In this document: one piece after another, positions 26,352-36,988 of the stretch
How the letters are laid out: each line of letters starts with the position of its first letter
Position numbering within the stretch: position 1 is the stretch's first letter
NCBI RefSeq assembly: GCF_011009555.1
Contig: NZ_QXHD01000004.1
Span: forward strand, 4,118,578 to 4,182,577
Direction of reading: 5' to 3'
DNA length: 64,000 nt
Origin: Adonisia turfae CCMR0081
Lineage (GTDB): Bacteria > Cyanobacteriota > Cyanobacteriia > Phormidesmidales > Phormidesmidaceae
The notes under the pieces: generated by a model
Told to the model about the DNA's origin: nothing
The model's input: the letters and a program-made list of their open reading frames with translations, nothing else
Database searches by the model: none
Position numbers and translations under genes: made by a program

Positions 26352-27848
26352 ATGAGACAATTTTACCAGAAGCGCATGGGGTGGCAGCCTACCCTATTAC
26401 TAGTCATTGCAATTTGGCTAGTTTGGAATGGAGCCGTCCTGGCTGCGGATACTACGCCTGAGTCGCTGCCTGAATCTCTCCAGGTAACTGTAGATACCAT
26501 TTGGGTTTTGTTATGCGCAATACTCGTATTCTTCATGAATGCTGGTTTCGCCATGCTGGAAACCGGTTTCTGTCAAAGCAAAAATGCTGTTAACATCCTC
26601 ACCAAAAACGTCATTGTCTTTGGTGTTGTTTCTCTCTGTTTCTGGGCAGTGGGTTTTGCCCTAATGTTTGGAGATGGTAACGCGGTTATCGGTTATTCTG
26701 GATTCTTTTTACAAGGCCTAGATTTAAGTCCATTAACGGACGAGCACTATAGTGGGGTCTTTGACTCCCTTGCTTGGGCAGGTATACCCCTGGATGCTAA
26801 ATTCTTTTTTCAATTAGTATTTGCAGGTACCGCAGCAACAATCGTATCTGGCGCGGTTGCAGAACGTATATCATTTTTAGCATTTTTTACATTTAGCGCT
26901 GTTCTCTCCCTCGTTATTTATCCAATGGTTGGCCATTGGATCTGGGGTGGGGGGTTTCTACAGACTATGGGGTTTTGGGACTTTTCCGGTTCAACAGTAG
27001 TCCATAGTGTCGGGGGTTGGGCTGCATTAACCGGTGCTTGGCTATTAGGGCCACGGGTTGGTCGGTATAGGCCGCATGGTGAAAACACCATACCAGGTCA
27101 TAACCTTGCGATCTCAACACTAGGTGGATTAATTCTGTGGTTTGGCTGGTTTGGATTTAATGCGGGTTCAAGTATGACAGCAGACCCAGCCATCGCTAGC
27201 CGTATTATCCTGACCACAAACCTGTCGGCCTCCACTGGTGCCGTAGCGGCAGCTGTTATATCGTGGTTAATCACCAGCAAACCCAGCCTCAGCATGATTA
27301 TTAATGGTGCCCTAGCTGGGTTGGTCTCTATCACCGCAGGGTGTGCATATGTCACCTCCATCGGTGCCATTATTATTGGTTTTATCGGGGGCATGTTTGC
27401 AGTCTTTGCAGCGGGCTTGTTTAACCAATTACGGATTGACGATCCCGTAGGTGCGCTCCCTGTCCACCTAGTAGGTGGAATCTGGGGAACAATTGCCGTT
27501 GGCTTATTTAGCGTTGGTCCTAATATTAATGATTGGCACTCGGAAACATCAGGTCCAGCCCTTGGTTTTTTGCTGGGCGGAGACATTAAACCTGTTCTAA
27601 TTCAAATTACAGGAATTGTCATTGTGGCTGCGTTTGTAAGCATCAGTACTCTGTTTAGTTGGTTCATGCTCCGCATCATTTTTGGGCTGCGAGTATCTCA
27701 TCAGGCTGAGTCAACGGGATTAGATCTGAGCGAACATGGGCTCGAAGCCTATCCAGAATTCTCTCAACGCTCTTTACCCCTTAATAATCTTTTCCATTCT
27801 GTCAAGGATAATGTCATGAAATCAAACACTTCAACCTTGAACCACTAA
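26352..27848 (+). CDS. amt: Ammonium transporter
   Basis: The ATG at 26352 gives 498 residues; a GTG at 26325 is an alternative. The first 30 residues look like a cleaved signal peptide (LLLVIAIWLVWNGAVLAAD), as in Amt proteins. Eleven membrane helices follow, with NAGFAMLETGFCQSKNAVNILTKN-type and HSVGGWAALTGAWLLGP motifs and the pore histidine region (PVHLVGGIWGTIAVG). The C-terminal tail (LGLRVSHQAE-like, DLSEHGLEAYPEF) matches the GlnK-binding end. It imports ammonium. I found no NtcA site (GTA-N8-TAC) in the 210-bp spacer upstream. The chemotaxis operon starts 98 bp downstream. Confidence 0.93.
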   Translation: MRQFYQKRMGWQPTLLLVIAIWLVWNGAVLAADTTPESLPESLQVTVDTIWVLLCAILVFFMNAGFAMLETGFCQSKNAVNILTKNVIVFGVVSLCFWAVGFALMFGDGNAVIGYSGFFLQGLDLSPLTDEHYSGVFDSLAWAGIPLDAKFFFQLVFAGTAATIVSGAVAERISFLAFFTFSAVLSLVIYPMVGHWIWGGGFLQTMGFWDFSGSTVVHSVGGWAALTGAWLLGPRVGRYRPHGENTIPGHNLAISTLGGLILWFGWFGFNAGSSMTADPAIASRIILTTNLSASTGAVAAAVISWLITSKPSLSMIINGALAGLVSITAGCAYVTSIGAIIIGFIGGMFAVFAAGLFNQLRIDDPVGALPVHLVGGIWGTIAVGLFSVGPNINDWHSETSGPALGFLLGGDIKPVLIQITGIVIVAAFVSISTLFSWFMLRIIFGLRVSHQAESTGLDLSEHGLEAYPEFSQRSLPLNNLFHSVKDNVMKSNTSTLNH

Positions 27849-27946
27849 AGAATCATGGGGTGTCGCAACATGTTATGTAGCGACTCAAAACTTTGATTAC
27901 CAGGGGGATAAAGCAATAATTTAAGTCTATTTACCCTGTCTACGCG

Positions 27947-29149
27947 ATGACAATAACAATGACCAATAAACAGTCTGTCATCACCATTAGTGATTTTACG
28001 GCAGCAAAACAAAGTCGGCTTTTTGGGCTACTCAAGCAAAGTCAGTTTAACGGGCAGTTACAACTAACCGCCCATCACACTAAGTGGACATTTGAGTTTT
28101 ATATGGGCCGATTGCTCTATGTCACGGGTGGCAAACAACCAATGCGTCGTTGGTATCGTCATGTCAAACACGCCTGCCCTGACCTTTATTTGGAACTCTC
28201 GACTCTCAAATCCGAGTTTAGAAAGTTATCTAAAACAGAGAATCAAAAAAAATTAACATGCTGGGAATATCAACTGTTAGGCTTTTGGTATAGCCAACAA
28301 AAAATATCTCGTAAACAAATCAATCAAATCATTGAAAACATTTTTTTAGAAGCCTTCTTCGATATTAATCAGGCCCGTGAAGTGGTCTATCAGGTGCAAA
28401 CTGACAATCAACTATCACATCAGCTCTTACTGATAAATGCCGAAACTATCATTTACAAAGCCAAAGCCCTTTGGAAATCATGGCTTGAGGCAAAATTAGG
28501 TGATCGTTCTCCTGATTTAGCTCCCATAGTCCGTCATCCTCTAGAACTCAAAAAACAGGTTCCTGAACCTCTATACCGAAACCTGACAATGATGCTCACG
28601 GGTCAGCAGACCCTCAGAGATCTAAGCATTAAACTCAATCGTGATATTGTCTCCCTTTCAGCGTCTTTGCTACCGTATGTGCAACAGGGTGCAGTAGAGC
28701 TCATTGAAATTGATGATCTAGAATCACCAATTTCACCCTCTACAGTACAAGAGCCATCTCCTAGTGGCCCTTTGATTGCTTGTATAGATGACAGCCCCGC
28801 CATTTGCCGAGCATTAGAAAGAGTTTTAGGCACAGCAGATTATCAGACTCATTGTGTCCAAGATCCATTAAGAGCGATCGCCGTATTGTTATCCAAAAAA
28901 CCTGCATTAATATTTCTAGACCTTGTGATGCCTGGAACCAACGGCTATGAGCTTTGTAGTAAGCTAAGAAAGATATCCTGTTTTAAAGAAACACCGGTTA
29001 TAATTCTGACTGGGAACGATGGAGTAATTGATCGAATGCGTGCCAGGATGGTAGGTGCATCCGCATTCTTGAGCAAGCCAATTAATCCACATCAGGTATT
29101 ATCAGTCGTTGAAAGACAACTTTCTAAACACGCTTCAGTTGAAATATAG
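27947..29149 (+). CDS. PatA-like response regulator (DUF4388 plus receiver), PixG/PilG type
   Basis: 400 residues. The N-terminal 110 residues (SRLFGLLKQSQFNGQLQLTA... FYMGRLLYVTGG) form a DUF4388/PATAN domain, the centre is helical, and the last 120 residues are a receiver (IACIDDSPAICRALERVL, IFLDLVMPGTNGYEL with the phospho-acceptor Asp). Cyanobacterial chemotaxis-like operons for phototaxis and pilus motility start with such a protein. It is the first of six genes in the same direction, so it likely acts as the operon's output or coupling regulator. Gene names differ between species, so none is given. Confidence 0.88.
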   Translation: MTITMTNKQSVITISDFTAAKQSRLFGLLKQSQFNGQLQLTAHHTKWTFEFYMGRLLYVTGGKQPMRRWYRHVKHACPDLYLELSTLKSEFRKLSKTENQKKLTCWEYQLLGFWYSQQKISRKQINQIIENIFLEAFFDINQAREVVYQVQTDNQLSHQLLLINAETIIYKAKALWKSWLEAKLGDRSPDLAPIVRHPLELKKQVPEPLYRNLTMMLTGQQTLRDLSIKLNRDIVSLSASLLPYVQQGAVELIEIDDLESPISPSTVQEPSPSGPLIACIDDSPAICRALERVLGTADYQTHCVQDPLRAIAVLLSKKPALIFLDLVMPGTNGYELCSKLRKISCFKETPVIILTGNDGVIDRMRARMVGASAFLSKPINPHQVLSVVERQLSKHASVEI

Positions 29150-29307
29150 ATAGTTTTATTATCCAATTTTGGGAATAATTCTATTTCTTTAGATATAAAC
29201 TATCACTCAGGTCTTAAAGCTGGGAACACTGCTAACAAGTTTGTTCTAGGCATTCATTACAGGGTTTGCTCAAGCTATTTTTTTGTTTATTGAAATTGGA
29301 TAAATCC

Positions 29308-29673
29308 ATGGGAATTGCACTAGTTGTTGATGATTCTAAAACTATTTTAGAAATGCTGGCTAAATGTCTGTCACAAGATGGCTTAACCGTAATGACAGCA
29401 ACCAATGGTGCCGATGCCTTGGCAAAACTGAGTACCCAGACACCTGACATTATCGTGTTAGATGTAGTCTTGCCCGATCGTAGTGGATTTGAAATTTGTC
29501 GCGATCTTAAAGCAGAAGCTACAACCAGTGCAATTCCCATCATTATCTGTTCTACAAAAGATACTGATATGGATAAATTTTGGGGAAAGAAACAGGGAGC
29601 TGATGCCTATCTCACAAAACCCATTGATCAAGCAGAGTTATCTAAAACAGTTAAGCAACTGATTGGCCACTAG
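29308..29673 (+). CDS. CheY-like response regulator (PixH/PilH type)
   Basis: 121 residues from the ATG at 29308 (MGIALVVDDSKTILEML); the longer TTG-started frame from 29266 adds nothing conserved. The acidic pair is Asp8/Asp9, the phospho-acceptor is Asp52 in IVLDVVLPDRSG, and the KP motif YLTKPID is intact. It is a stand-alone receiver and probably the diffusible output or phosphate sink of the hybrid CheA at 33219. The 158-bp spacer before it is T-rich and has no clear ribosome-binding site. Confidence 0.9.
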   Translation: MGIALVVDDSKTILEMLAKCLSQDGLTVMTATNGADALAKLSTQTPDIIVLDVVLPDRSGFEICRDLKAEATTSAIPIIICSTKDTDMDKFWGKKQGADAYLTKPIDQAELSKTVKQLIGH

Positions 29674-29753
29674 GGAAAAGTTGTCAGTTTTACCATCAAT
29701 TCTGTACCAGCTTCTTGATGGGACTAGACAAATGGAGATCATAAAAAACAACT

Positions 29754-30257
29754 ATGCAACTGTCTACACAGACATCATCTCAAGCATCAGCTGTAGATCA
29801 GTACCTAAAATTTAGCCTACTGAATGATGTGACGGCACTGTTACCGATAAGTCAGTTAGCAGCAGCCTTAAAGATTGAAGTTTCTCAGATTACCGCAATC
29901 CCACATTTACCACCTTGGATCATGGGAGTTTATAACTGGCGCGGTGAGATTCTATGGCTAGTAGATATAGGTCATCTGCTTGGAGGAAATCCCTTACATC
30001 AACAACCCACACTAACTACACACTACAATACTCTACTCTTAGAAAAATCATCGATAGAGACACCCGAGCGATATCATCTCGGCTTAGTTGTTCATCAGAT
30101 AAAGGGAATAGAACTATTCTCTCTCGATACCATTCAGTCTCCATCAGTTATATCTGAAACGCTTGTGCCATTTTTACGGGGTTATTGGTTAGGAGAAGCC
30201 GGTGAAATGCTTATTCTCTTGGAAGGCTTATCAATTTTTGACCACATGCCCGTTTAA
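29754..30257 (+). CDS. CheW-like coupling protein (PixI/PilI type)
   Basis: 167 residues with the CheW fold pattern: YLKFSLLNDVTALLPISQLAAAL, then HLPPWIMGVYNWRGEILWLVDIGHLLG, and a final ILLEGLSIFDH. It would dock the MCP to the CheA hybrid. Its place between the CheY-like gene and the receptor matches pilGHIJL-type order. The spacing to the MCP gene is 44 bp. Confidence 0.87.
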   Translation: MQLSTQTSSQASAVDQYLKFSLLNDVTALLPISQLAAALKIEVSQITAIPHLPPWIMGVYNWRGEILWLVDIGHLLGGNPLHQQPTLTTHYNTLLLEKSSIETPERYHLGLVVHQIKGIELFSLDTIQSPSVISETLVPFLRGYWLGEAGEMLILLEGLSIFDHMPV

Positions 30258-30301
30258 TTAATCACACTATTCAACCTATCACTTGAGTTCAAGAGTTTTC
30301 T

Positions 30302-33172
30302 ATGACATTAAGCACACCCACACATTCTGACAGTGGTGATTTGCCTACTGAAGACACCACCAAGATGCAGTCTGATGAACTATTCGCTAGTTTAATCACA
30401 AAACCTCGCTCAGAAACAGTATCACGTTTACCTATACAAAGTCAGTCTATATCTCACCAAGGTAAACTCAGAGTCTGGTGGCATCGACTGGGGCTAAAGA
30501 CAAAAGCATCACTATTAGCCATATTACTAGGTACGTTTCCTGTCATTAGCGTGGGTGCGATCGCCTATAACATTGCCAACCAGGGAACCTTTGAAAAACT
30601 CCAAGAGCTAGAAACAGTACGCGTCAATGATCTACAGTCAGCAGTAGCACTCTTCATGAAAGAACGCTACTCAGACATTCAGTTTTTAGCTAACTTAGAG
30701 ATTTTCACTGATCCTCAGCTACGGAGCACCATCACTCCAAAACAAAAATCTGAGAGCCTCGACCAAATGATGAAGGCCTATGATGGGGTTTACAGCAGCA
30801 TCGCGTTTTTTGATCTTGCTGGTAATCCCATTGCTCAAACCTCCCAAGGGAAAAAACTGTCCAACCACCTTAATCGTTCCTATATTCAAGCCGCTAAAGC
30901 CGCTAACGGCGCAATTTTGAGTCAGCCACTAATTTCCACCACCTCTGGTGAATTTAGTGTGTATTCAGCCTCTGTTGTCAAAGATAAGTTAAATGGGCAA
31001 CCAATAGGATATATCCGTGCACGGATTCCCATTGAAAAATTAGGAGAAATTCTCAACAATTTTGGAGATGATGGCCATAAGTTTTATCTAGCTAGCGAAT
31101 CAGGGGATGTCTTTTTATCTCCCCAGGCAGGTTACATCATACCAGTGAATTCCTCCGGTCAAGAAGTAGATCTCTCTGAATCCACTGACATTGAGATCTT
31201 AACTCTAGCAAAGATTTTTCCCGATATTGCGGGCATTGTCCAGGGTGAGCGTGGTAAAACTGTAAAAGCTAGCAATAGCCTAACTGAAGCTCCAGAAATC
31301 GTTGCTTTCTCGCCATTTATAGCGACAGAAAATCTATCTAACTTAAATTGGAGTGCAGTCACTTCAGTTGACTTAGCCGTCCTACAAGCCACTCAGCGGC
31401 GATTGTTTTTTGCGATCGCCCTAGGAACATTAGCCGCAGCAGGGGTGGCAACAGGTTTAGCAATTTGGATAACTCGACGCTTCACCCAACCTATTTTGCG
31501 GGCTGCCGACGTTGTCAATAAAATCGGAAAAGGGGATCTGCGTACGCGACTAGACGTTACTGGGCAAGATGAAATTGCTCAGCTTGGTAACAACATCAAC
31601 CAAATGGCTACGCAGCTCAAGCAGTTTAACAATGAACAACAGACTACTGCACAGCAATCAAAGCTGTTGGCATCAGCTACGTCAATTACAGGCGATTTAG
31701 ACAGTGACCACAATCAAGCCCAACTAAATCTGTTTGTTGAACAAGTACGGACCTTCCTCCGCTCCGACCGTGTTGTCCTATACCGCACCAAAGATGCCCA
31801 AATATTAGGCCAGAATGAATCCGTTACAACTAGCCAGCTTAGTATTCTTGATGAAACAGTACCGTCCCTATTCATCTCACAAACAGAAATTGAGAACTAT
31901 ATCGATGGTCAACCGTTAATCGCAGATGATGTTACTATTGCCGATTTAACAGACAGCGTACGTCAGCGGTGGCACGTCCTCAATGTTAAATCTGCCTTGG
32001 TGATACCAGTTGTGAGTCAGGCTCGCCTGTTTGGCTTGTTGGCAATTCATCATGTGCAAGGGCTACACATTTGGACAGAGACAGAAATCCACTTCTGTAA
32101 TCAGCTAGGTCGACAGTTGGGTGTCTTAATGACCGTTCAACAGGTTTCTTCCCTAGCAGCGGAGCAGAAATCCTTAAAAGAGAACTTACAAAAACGTGCT
32201 TTAGAGCTGATGCTGGAAGTTGATCCAGTCAGTCAAGGTGACCTGACCGTCAGGGCCCAAGTCACCGCCGATGAAATTGGTACTATTGCCGATTCGTATA
32301 ACGCTACGATTACTAGCTTGAAGAAAATTGTCGGACAGGTGCAAATTGCTTCGCAGCAGGTATCAACCACAGCCAGTCAAAATGAAGCTTCTGTCCAAGA
32401 TCTTTCTCAAGCCGCACAACAACAAACCCAAGAAATTACAGCCGCGCTTGAGCAATTAGATCAGATGGTTGCCTCTATTCGAGCCGTAGCCGCCAACGCA
32501 GACCAAGCTGAAGCTATTGTTCAACAAACAACTGCCACTGTAGAATCTAGTGATGTTGCCATGGATCGGGCAGTAGAAGGGATTCTAGCCATTCGAGAAA
32601 CAGTAGCCGCCACCGCAAAAAAGGTTAAACGTCTGGGTGAGTCATCACAAAAAATCTCAGGTGTCGTTAACCTAATTAACGAATTTGCTGCCCAAACTAA
32701 TCTATTAGCGCTGAATGCATCTATTGAAGCCGCTCGGGCTGGCGAAGAAGGACGAGGTTTTGCAGTTGTTGCAGATGAGGTACGTTCATTGGCACAACAA
32801 TCCGCAGAAGCAACCACCGAGATCGAGAACCTGGTCGCCGAAATTCAAGCAGAAACCAATGAGGTGGTAGAGGCCATGGAAATGGGAACCGAGCAGGTAG
32901 TCGTAGGAACTCAGCTAGTAGACAAAACACGTGAAAGCTTAAACAGCATCGCCCAAGTCACTACTGAAATCAAAGACCTCGTCAATTCGATTAGTCAAGC
33001 CACATTCTCCCAATCTGAGAGTTCAGAAAATATGACTAAAGTGATGAAGGATGTAGCCAACATCGCCCAGAAAACATCAGCTGATGCCAACACTGTCTCT
33101 ACATCTTTTAGAGAGCTACTAGAAATTTCTCAAGCTCTACAGGAAAGTGTGCGTCAGTTTAAGGTGAGCTAG
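30302..33172 (+). CDS. Methyl-accepting chemotaxis protein (Cache, HAMP, GAF)
   Basis: 956 residues. An N-terminal cytosolic tail is followed by a membrane helix near 70-90, a periplasmic Cache-like domain (about 95-340), a second helix near 368-392, then HAMP, GAF (about 470-620), a second HAMP-like segment and the signalling hairpin ([20 protein letters not shown], then [17 protein letters not shown]). In the GAF domain the position of the bilin-binding Cys of PixJ-type photoreceptors is Ser (TDSVRQRW), and no Cys-His pair is present. So it is likely a ligand sensor and not a cyanobacteriochrome. The 3' end is 46 bp from the CheA gene. Confidence 0.9.
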   Translation: MTLSTPTHSDSGDLPTEDTTKMQSDELFASLITKPRSETVSRLPIQSQSISHQGKLRVWWHRLGLKTKASLLAILLGTFPVISVGAIAYNIANQGTFEKLQELETVRVNDLQSAVALFMKERYSDIQFLANLEIFTDPQLRSTITPKQKSESLDQMMKAYDGVYSSIAFFDLAGNPIAQTSQGKKLSNHLNRSYIQAAKAANGAILSQPLISTTSGEFSVYSASVVKDKLNGQPIGYIRARIPIEKLGEILNNFGDDGHKFYLASESGDVFLSPQAGYIIPVNSSGQEVDLSESTDIEILTLAKIFPDIAGIVQGERGKTVKASNSLTEAPEIVAFSPFIATENLSNLNWSAVTSVDLAVLQATQRRLFFAIALGTLAAAGVATGLAIWITRRFTQPILRAADVVNKIGKGDLRTRLDVTGQDEIAQLGNNINQMATQLKQFNNEQQTTAQQSKLLASATSITGDLDSDHNQAQLNLFVEQVRTFLRSDRVVLYRTKDAQILGQNESVTTSQLSILDETVPSLFISQTEIENYIDGQPLIADDVTIADLTDSVRQRWHVLNVKSALVIPVVSQARLFGLLAIHHVQGLHIWTETEIHFCNQLGRQLGVLMTVQQVSSLAAEQKSLKENLQKRALELMLEVDPVSQGDLTVRAQVTADEIGTIADSYNATITSLKKIVGQVQIASQQVSTTASQNEASVQDLSQAAQQQTQEITAALEQLDQMVASIRAVAANADQAEAIVQQTTATVESSDVAMDRAVEGILAIRETVAATAKKVKRLGESSQKISGVVNLINEFAAQTNLLALNASIEAARAGEEGRGFAVVADEVRSLAQQSAEATTEIENLVAEIQAETNEVVEAMEMGTEQVVVGTQLVDKTRESLNSIAQVTTEIKDLVNSISQATFSQSESSENMTKVMKDVANIAQKTSADANTVSTSFRELLEISQALQESVRQFKVS

Positions 33173-33218
33173 CTCCAAACTATTGTTTCAATCTTGACCC
33201 CTCAATGCTCTGCAGGCT

Positions 33219-36200
33219 ATGACCATCGATCCTGAGATTCGCGATCAGGCTTATCAATTTTTTATTGAAGAAGCGTCTGAACTGCTAGACATCATTGAAA
33301 CTGGCCTGCTTAGCCTGCGCCAAGACACTAGTGTACAAAGGGTACATGAGCTGATGCGAGCAGCACACTCCATCAAAGGAGGAGCTGCCAGTGTCGAACT
33401 AGATACCATTAAAATCATTGCCCATCGGCTGGAAGACTCACTAAAAGCGTTGTACAGCGATACAGTAGTGGTGGACGCAGAGTTAGAAACTTTGTTTTTA
33501 CGTGCCTATGATTGCTTACGCCATCCCCTGCAATCACAGATTGACACAGGCAAATTTAATGAAAAACAAACTCTAGTTGCATTTGAGAGTATTTTTAATG
33601 ACTTGGAGGAATACCTTGGACCAGCATTACATGCTACAGATAGCTTTATGCCTAGCTCTGCCGAGCTAGGCATAGATATTGTCGCCTCACTTTTTGAGGT
33701 CGATGTGGCTGAAGTATTAACACAACTGCGCACCTTAATTACCGATCCTCAAAACTATGATTGTGGGCAAGAGCTACAGATTCAGCTTGAGATTCTAACT
33801 GGATTTGCCGAAATTATAGATATACCGAAATTTACAGAGATTACAACCCTTGCTCAAGCAGCTGCAAACAGATATCACGATCAGCCATTACCTGTAATTG
33901 AACAAGTTATAGACAATATAGAACATGCTCGCCAAGCTATCCTTGCTGGGGAGCGAATTGCAATTGGCGAACCTTCAAAGAAGTTATTGACATTAGCAGA
34001 AGGCAATATAATTGAGCTTGATGAACCAATTCATACTCATATCTCCGAACATATCGATGACCTGGATTTGTCTAATCTCAACCTTGATATGTTGGAACCT
34101 CCAAACAACTATGAAATAGAAAAAACAACCTCTGCTCCATCAGACAGCTCAGCCAACCAAATTTCGGCTTTAGAAGAAATCTGGTCCATAGAAGCTTTAG
34201 AATTCCCTTCGGTAGAAAAGATAGAAAAGGGCGACAATTCAAAGCTTATACAACCTGATGTCAATGCCTTAGCAGACATATGGGGCAATCCAGAATCAAC
34301 AGACAATAACTTCGATGTAGAAATAACAGATTTTGAAGCTGTTATGGCAGATGCTCCAACGGAGTCAATCTTAGATTCTTGGTCAACTCCGTCTACTCCA
34401 GACCTTGAAATCTCTACAGATGCCACAGATAGCCCTGAGGTTTCTATGGCAAAAAGTGTTGGAGGTGCAGATATTATTTCTAATAATATTGAAACCACTG
34501 TAACCAACATCAGCGAAATCTATGATTTGCTACCAAGATTGCCCCAAGCGGTACAGCAAAAACCTTCCAAAAAGAAGAAAGCTCCAGTTAAATCAACTAC
34601 ACAATCTAGATTGTCAGCCAAAGTTGCCCTAGATCGTCTAGAGCGAATGAACAATTTAGTAGGTGAGTTAGCCATCAACCGTAACAGCTTGTCGTTGCAA
34701 AATGATCAATTTCAACGCACAGTTCATCGACTCGGCCAACGATTCTCTTCATTCCGAACCATTGTCCGACAGTTACAGAGTATCTCTGACCAAATCTTGG
34801 TTTCTCCTAATCAACACCGATCTAGCACGATTATTCGCACTGAAGATAGTACATTTGACTCTCTTGAAATGGATAGCTATAGCGAAATTAATTCGCTACT
34901 CGAAGGAGTGCTAGAAGAAGTATTTCAATTGGCAGAATCGGTTGATGATGTAGCCCTGTTTGCTGGCCAATCAAACCGATTGTTAGAACGACAGCGACGG
35001 ACTCTCAATCAATTGCGGGATGAGCTGATGTGGTCACGCATGGTTCCCCTAGATCAAGTCTTAAAGCGATTCCCTCGGGTGATTCGAGAACTCTCAAATA
35101 CATATCAGAAACCGGTTGAACTTAAACTAACAGGCACAGATGTTTTAGTCGATCGCGTCATGCTTGAAAAGCTCTACGATCCGCTACTACATCTGGTACG
35201 AAATGCGTTTGACCACGGCATTGAGCCCCCCGATAAGCGGCAAACATTGGGCAAACCTGACCAGGGTACTATTGAGGTTCGAGCATTCCATCAAGGTAAC
35301 TATACCGTTATTGAAATTGACGATGATGGTCAAGGTTTAGACACTGACAAGATTGCTCAACGAGCAATTGAAGCGCAAATGATTGCTCCAGAGCAGGTAA
35401 CAACAATGACAAAACAGCGCATCCAGCAGCTAATCTTTGAACCTGGTTTCTCCACCGCCAATCAAGTGAGTGAACTCTCAGGGCGTGGTGTAGGTCTAGA
35501 TGTTGTAAGAGAGAGCTTACAAACGTTTAATGGTAAGGTATCAGTAACCACCAATAAACATAAAGGTACCGTATTCTCCCTAAAAATCCCTCTCACCCTT
35601 ACCCTTACAAAACTGGTAGTTGGCAGTGTTGGGACGACAGCCATCGCCATCGCTTCTGACAGTATTGAGGAAATTATTAGACCTGCTGCTGACCAACTTA
35701 AACAGTCTGGTGGTCAACGATTTCTCCATTGGAGATCGCAACTAATCCCCATATATCAATTAGCTGAGCTTCTCAACTATCAGTGCCAGGTTCCCAAGCA
35801 GCTACCCAAGGAACTGCAAACGGGCCAGACAGTCAGAGGACAACAGCAAACCATGCTAATCATTGAGCAGGGGCAAGGATTATTAGCCTTAGGCCTGGAA
35901 CAGATCGTCACAGAGCAAGAACTAGTCATAAAACCGATGGGTAAAGCCATTGCCACCCCTAGCTACATTAACGGTTGTACTGTTTTAGCCGACGGTAGCC
36001 TAGTGCCTGTCATTGACGGAGCGGCTCTAGTGCAGTTTAGTACAAAACTCTCGCTCCCAATACAGCCCCAACCTCAGTATGAGCATCATTCCCAAACACT
36101 GATGATTATCGATGATTCATCAGCACTACGGCGCACTTTAGCGTTAACGCTACGTAAAGCAGGTTACCAGGTGCTACAGGCAAAGGATGGTCGTGATGCG

Positions 36201-36461
36201 CTGGACCAATTACAGAGAGGGGCGCTACCAGAATTAATTATCTGTGATGTGGAAATGCCTCGCTTAAATGGATTTGAATTTCTCAGTCATCGTCGGGCTA
36301 ATTCCTCATGGACTCAGATCCCAACAGTGATGCTGACATCACGTGGTAACCATAAGCACCGAACGTTAGCCAAACATCTAGGTGCTAACGATTACTTTAC
36401 TAAACCCTACATTGAGAAAGATTTTGTAGGTGCGATCGCAACTCTTCTCCAAAAGCCATGA
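33219..36461 (+). CDS. CheA-type hybrid histidine kinase (PixL/PilL type)
   Basis: 1080 residues. Hpt domain with HSIKGGA, phospho-His at residue 50; a long acidic, low-complexity linker (about 270-460); dimerisation helices; HATPase (LLHLVRNAFDHGIEPPDKR, IEIDDDGQGL, LSGRGVGLDVV); a CheW-like regulatory domain; and a C-terminal receiver (LMIIDDSSALRRTLA, LIICDVEMPRLNGFEF). The kinase takes input from the MCP at 30302 and phosphorylates the CheY-like partner and its own receiver. It overlaps the next CheW gene by 4 bp (ATGA). A palindrome lies inside the Hpt-linker region (33647-33674). Confidence 0.92.
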   Translation: MTIDPEIRDQAYQFFIEEASELLDIIETGLLSLRQDTSVQRVHELMRAAHSIKGGAASVELDTIKIIAHRLEDSLKALYSDTVVVDAELETLFLRAYDCLRHPLQSQIDTGKFNEKQTLVAFESIFNDLEEYLGPALHATDSFMPSSAELGIDIVASLFEVDVAEVLTQLRTLITDPQNYDCGQELQIQLEILTGFAEIIDIPKFTEITTLAQAAANRYHDQPLPVIEQVIDNIEHARQAILAGERIAIGEPSKKLLTLAEGNIIELDEPIHTHISEHIDDLDLSNLNLDMLEPPNNYEIEKTTSAPSDSSANQISALEEIWSIEALEFPSVEKIEKGDNSKLIQPDVNALADIWGNPESTDNNFDVEITDFEAVMADAPTESILDSWSTPSTPDLEISTDATDSPEVSMAKSVGGADIISNNIETTVTNISEIYDLLPRLPQAVQQKPSKKKKAPVKSTTQSRLSAKVALDRLERMNNLVGELAINRNSLSLQNDQFQRTVHRLGQRFSSFRTIVRQLQSISDQILVSPNQHRSSTIIRTEDSTFDSLEMDSYSEINSLLEGVLEEVFQLAESVDDVALFAGQSNRLLERQRRTLNQLRDELMWSRMVPLDQVLKRFPRVIRELSNTYQKPVELKLTGTDVLVDRVMLEKLYDPLLHLVRNAFDHGIEPPDKRQTLGKPDQGTIEVRAFHQGNYTVIEIDDDGQGLDTDKIAQRAIEAQMIAPEQVTTMTKQRIQQLIFEPGFSTANQVSELSGRGVGLDVVRESLQTFNGKVSVTTNKHKGTVFSLKIPLTLTLTKLVVGSVGTTAIAIASDSIEEIIRPAADQLKQSGGQRFLHWRSQLIPIYQLAELLNYQCQVPKQLPKELQTGQTVRGQQQTMLIIEQGQGLLALGLEQIVTEQELVIKPMGKAIATPSYINGCTVLADGSLVPVIDGAALVQFSTKLSLPIQPQPQYEHHSQTLMIIDDSSALRRTLALTLRKAGYQVLQAKDGRDALDQLQRGALPELIICDVEMPRLNGFEFLSHRRANSSWTQIPTVMLTSRGNHKHRTLAKHLGANDYFTKPYIEKDFVGAIATLLQKP
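33647..33674. repeat. Perfect palindrome embedded in the CheA gene
   Basis: tatgcctagctc (33647-33658) and gagctaggcata (33663-33674) are perfect 12-bp inverted arms around tgcc. Read in frame it gives MPSSAELGI, and the opposite strand encodes the same peptide. It lies between the Hpt and a following helical segment. A small transposed or duplicated palindrome would explain it; origin is an inference. Confidence 0.6.
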
Positions 36462-36907
36462 CACGCCAAACATCTACCGCCACCATCAACTCACTTAGAC
36501 TCATTGTGATGAGTCTAGGAGAATTAACCCTCGCCTGTCGTATTGAATCTGTTTATAAAGTTGTTAGCCACTCCCAAGTTCACAGTAGCGGTTTAGGATA
36601 CACAGGAGTAACCCATATCGATGATCATGCTGTTGTCGTAATTGATCTACATCACAAACTATTCAATATACCCACTGCCAATAAACATGGATATTTTGTC
36701 ATCCTCAAACCTCAGGTGGGTGACCTCTTGGCTATTCCTGTAACAACTTCACCCAATCTAATGGATATTCAACGAGACCACATCAGGATATTACCAGAGT
36801 CTTACCGACAATCTGACACGCTTGCAATTGCCAGCCATGTCGCTGTTGTTCCCCATGGAGAGGATACTCTCACCCTATTCGTAATAGACGAAAATACGTT
36901 GATCTAA
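36458..36907 (+). CDS. Second CheW-like protein of the operon
   Basis: 149 residues with a CheW-like pattern: LIVMSLGELTLACRIESVYKVV, then THIDDHAVVVIDLHHKLFNI and a final LTLFVIDENTLI. It is shorter and more diverged than the 29754 CheW. The ATGA overlap with the end of the CheA gene implies translational coupling. It may be an adaptor for CheA with a different receptor or a scaffold-only copy. Confidence 0.8.
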   Translation: MTRQTSTATINSLRLIVMSLGELTLACRIESVYKVVSHSQVHSSGLGYTGVTHIDDHAVVVIDLHHKLFNIPTANKHGYFVILKPQVGDLLAIPVTTSPNLMDIQRDHIRILPESYRQSDTLAIASHVAVVPHGEDTLTLFVIDENTLI

Positions 36908-36988
36908 AACACAATGTAAACCGGAAAATCTTTTTGCTCAAACGCTTATAGGTTTTGGGAGTGTAGCCAATCCAATAGCTGATCATGC

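Noticed and set aside
33506..33733. Minus-strand ORF of 75 codons in the CheA gene
   Set aside because: It is the antisense image of the palindrome and the CheA coding strand and has no start signal or homology.
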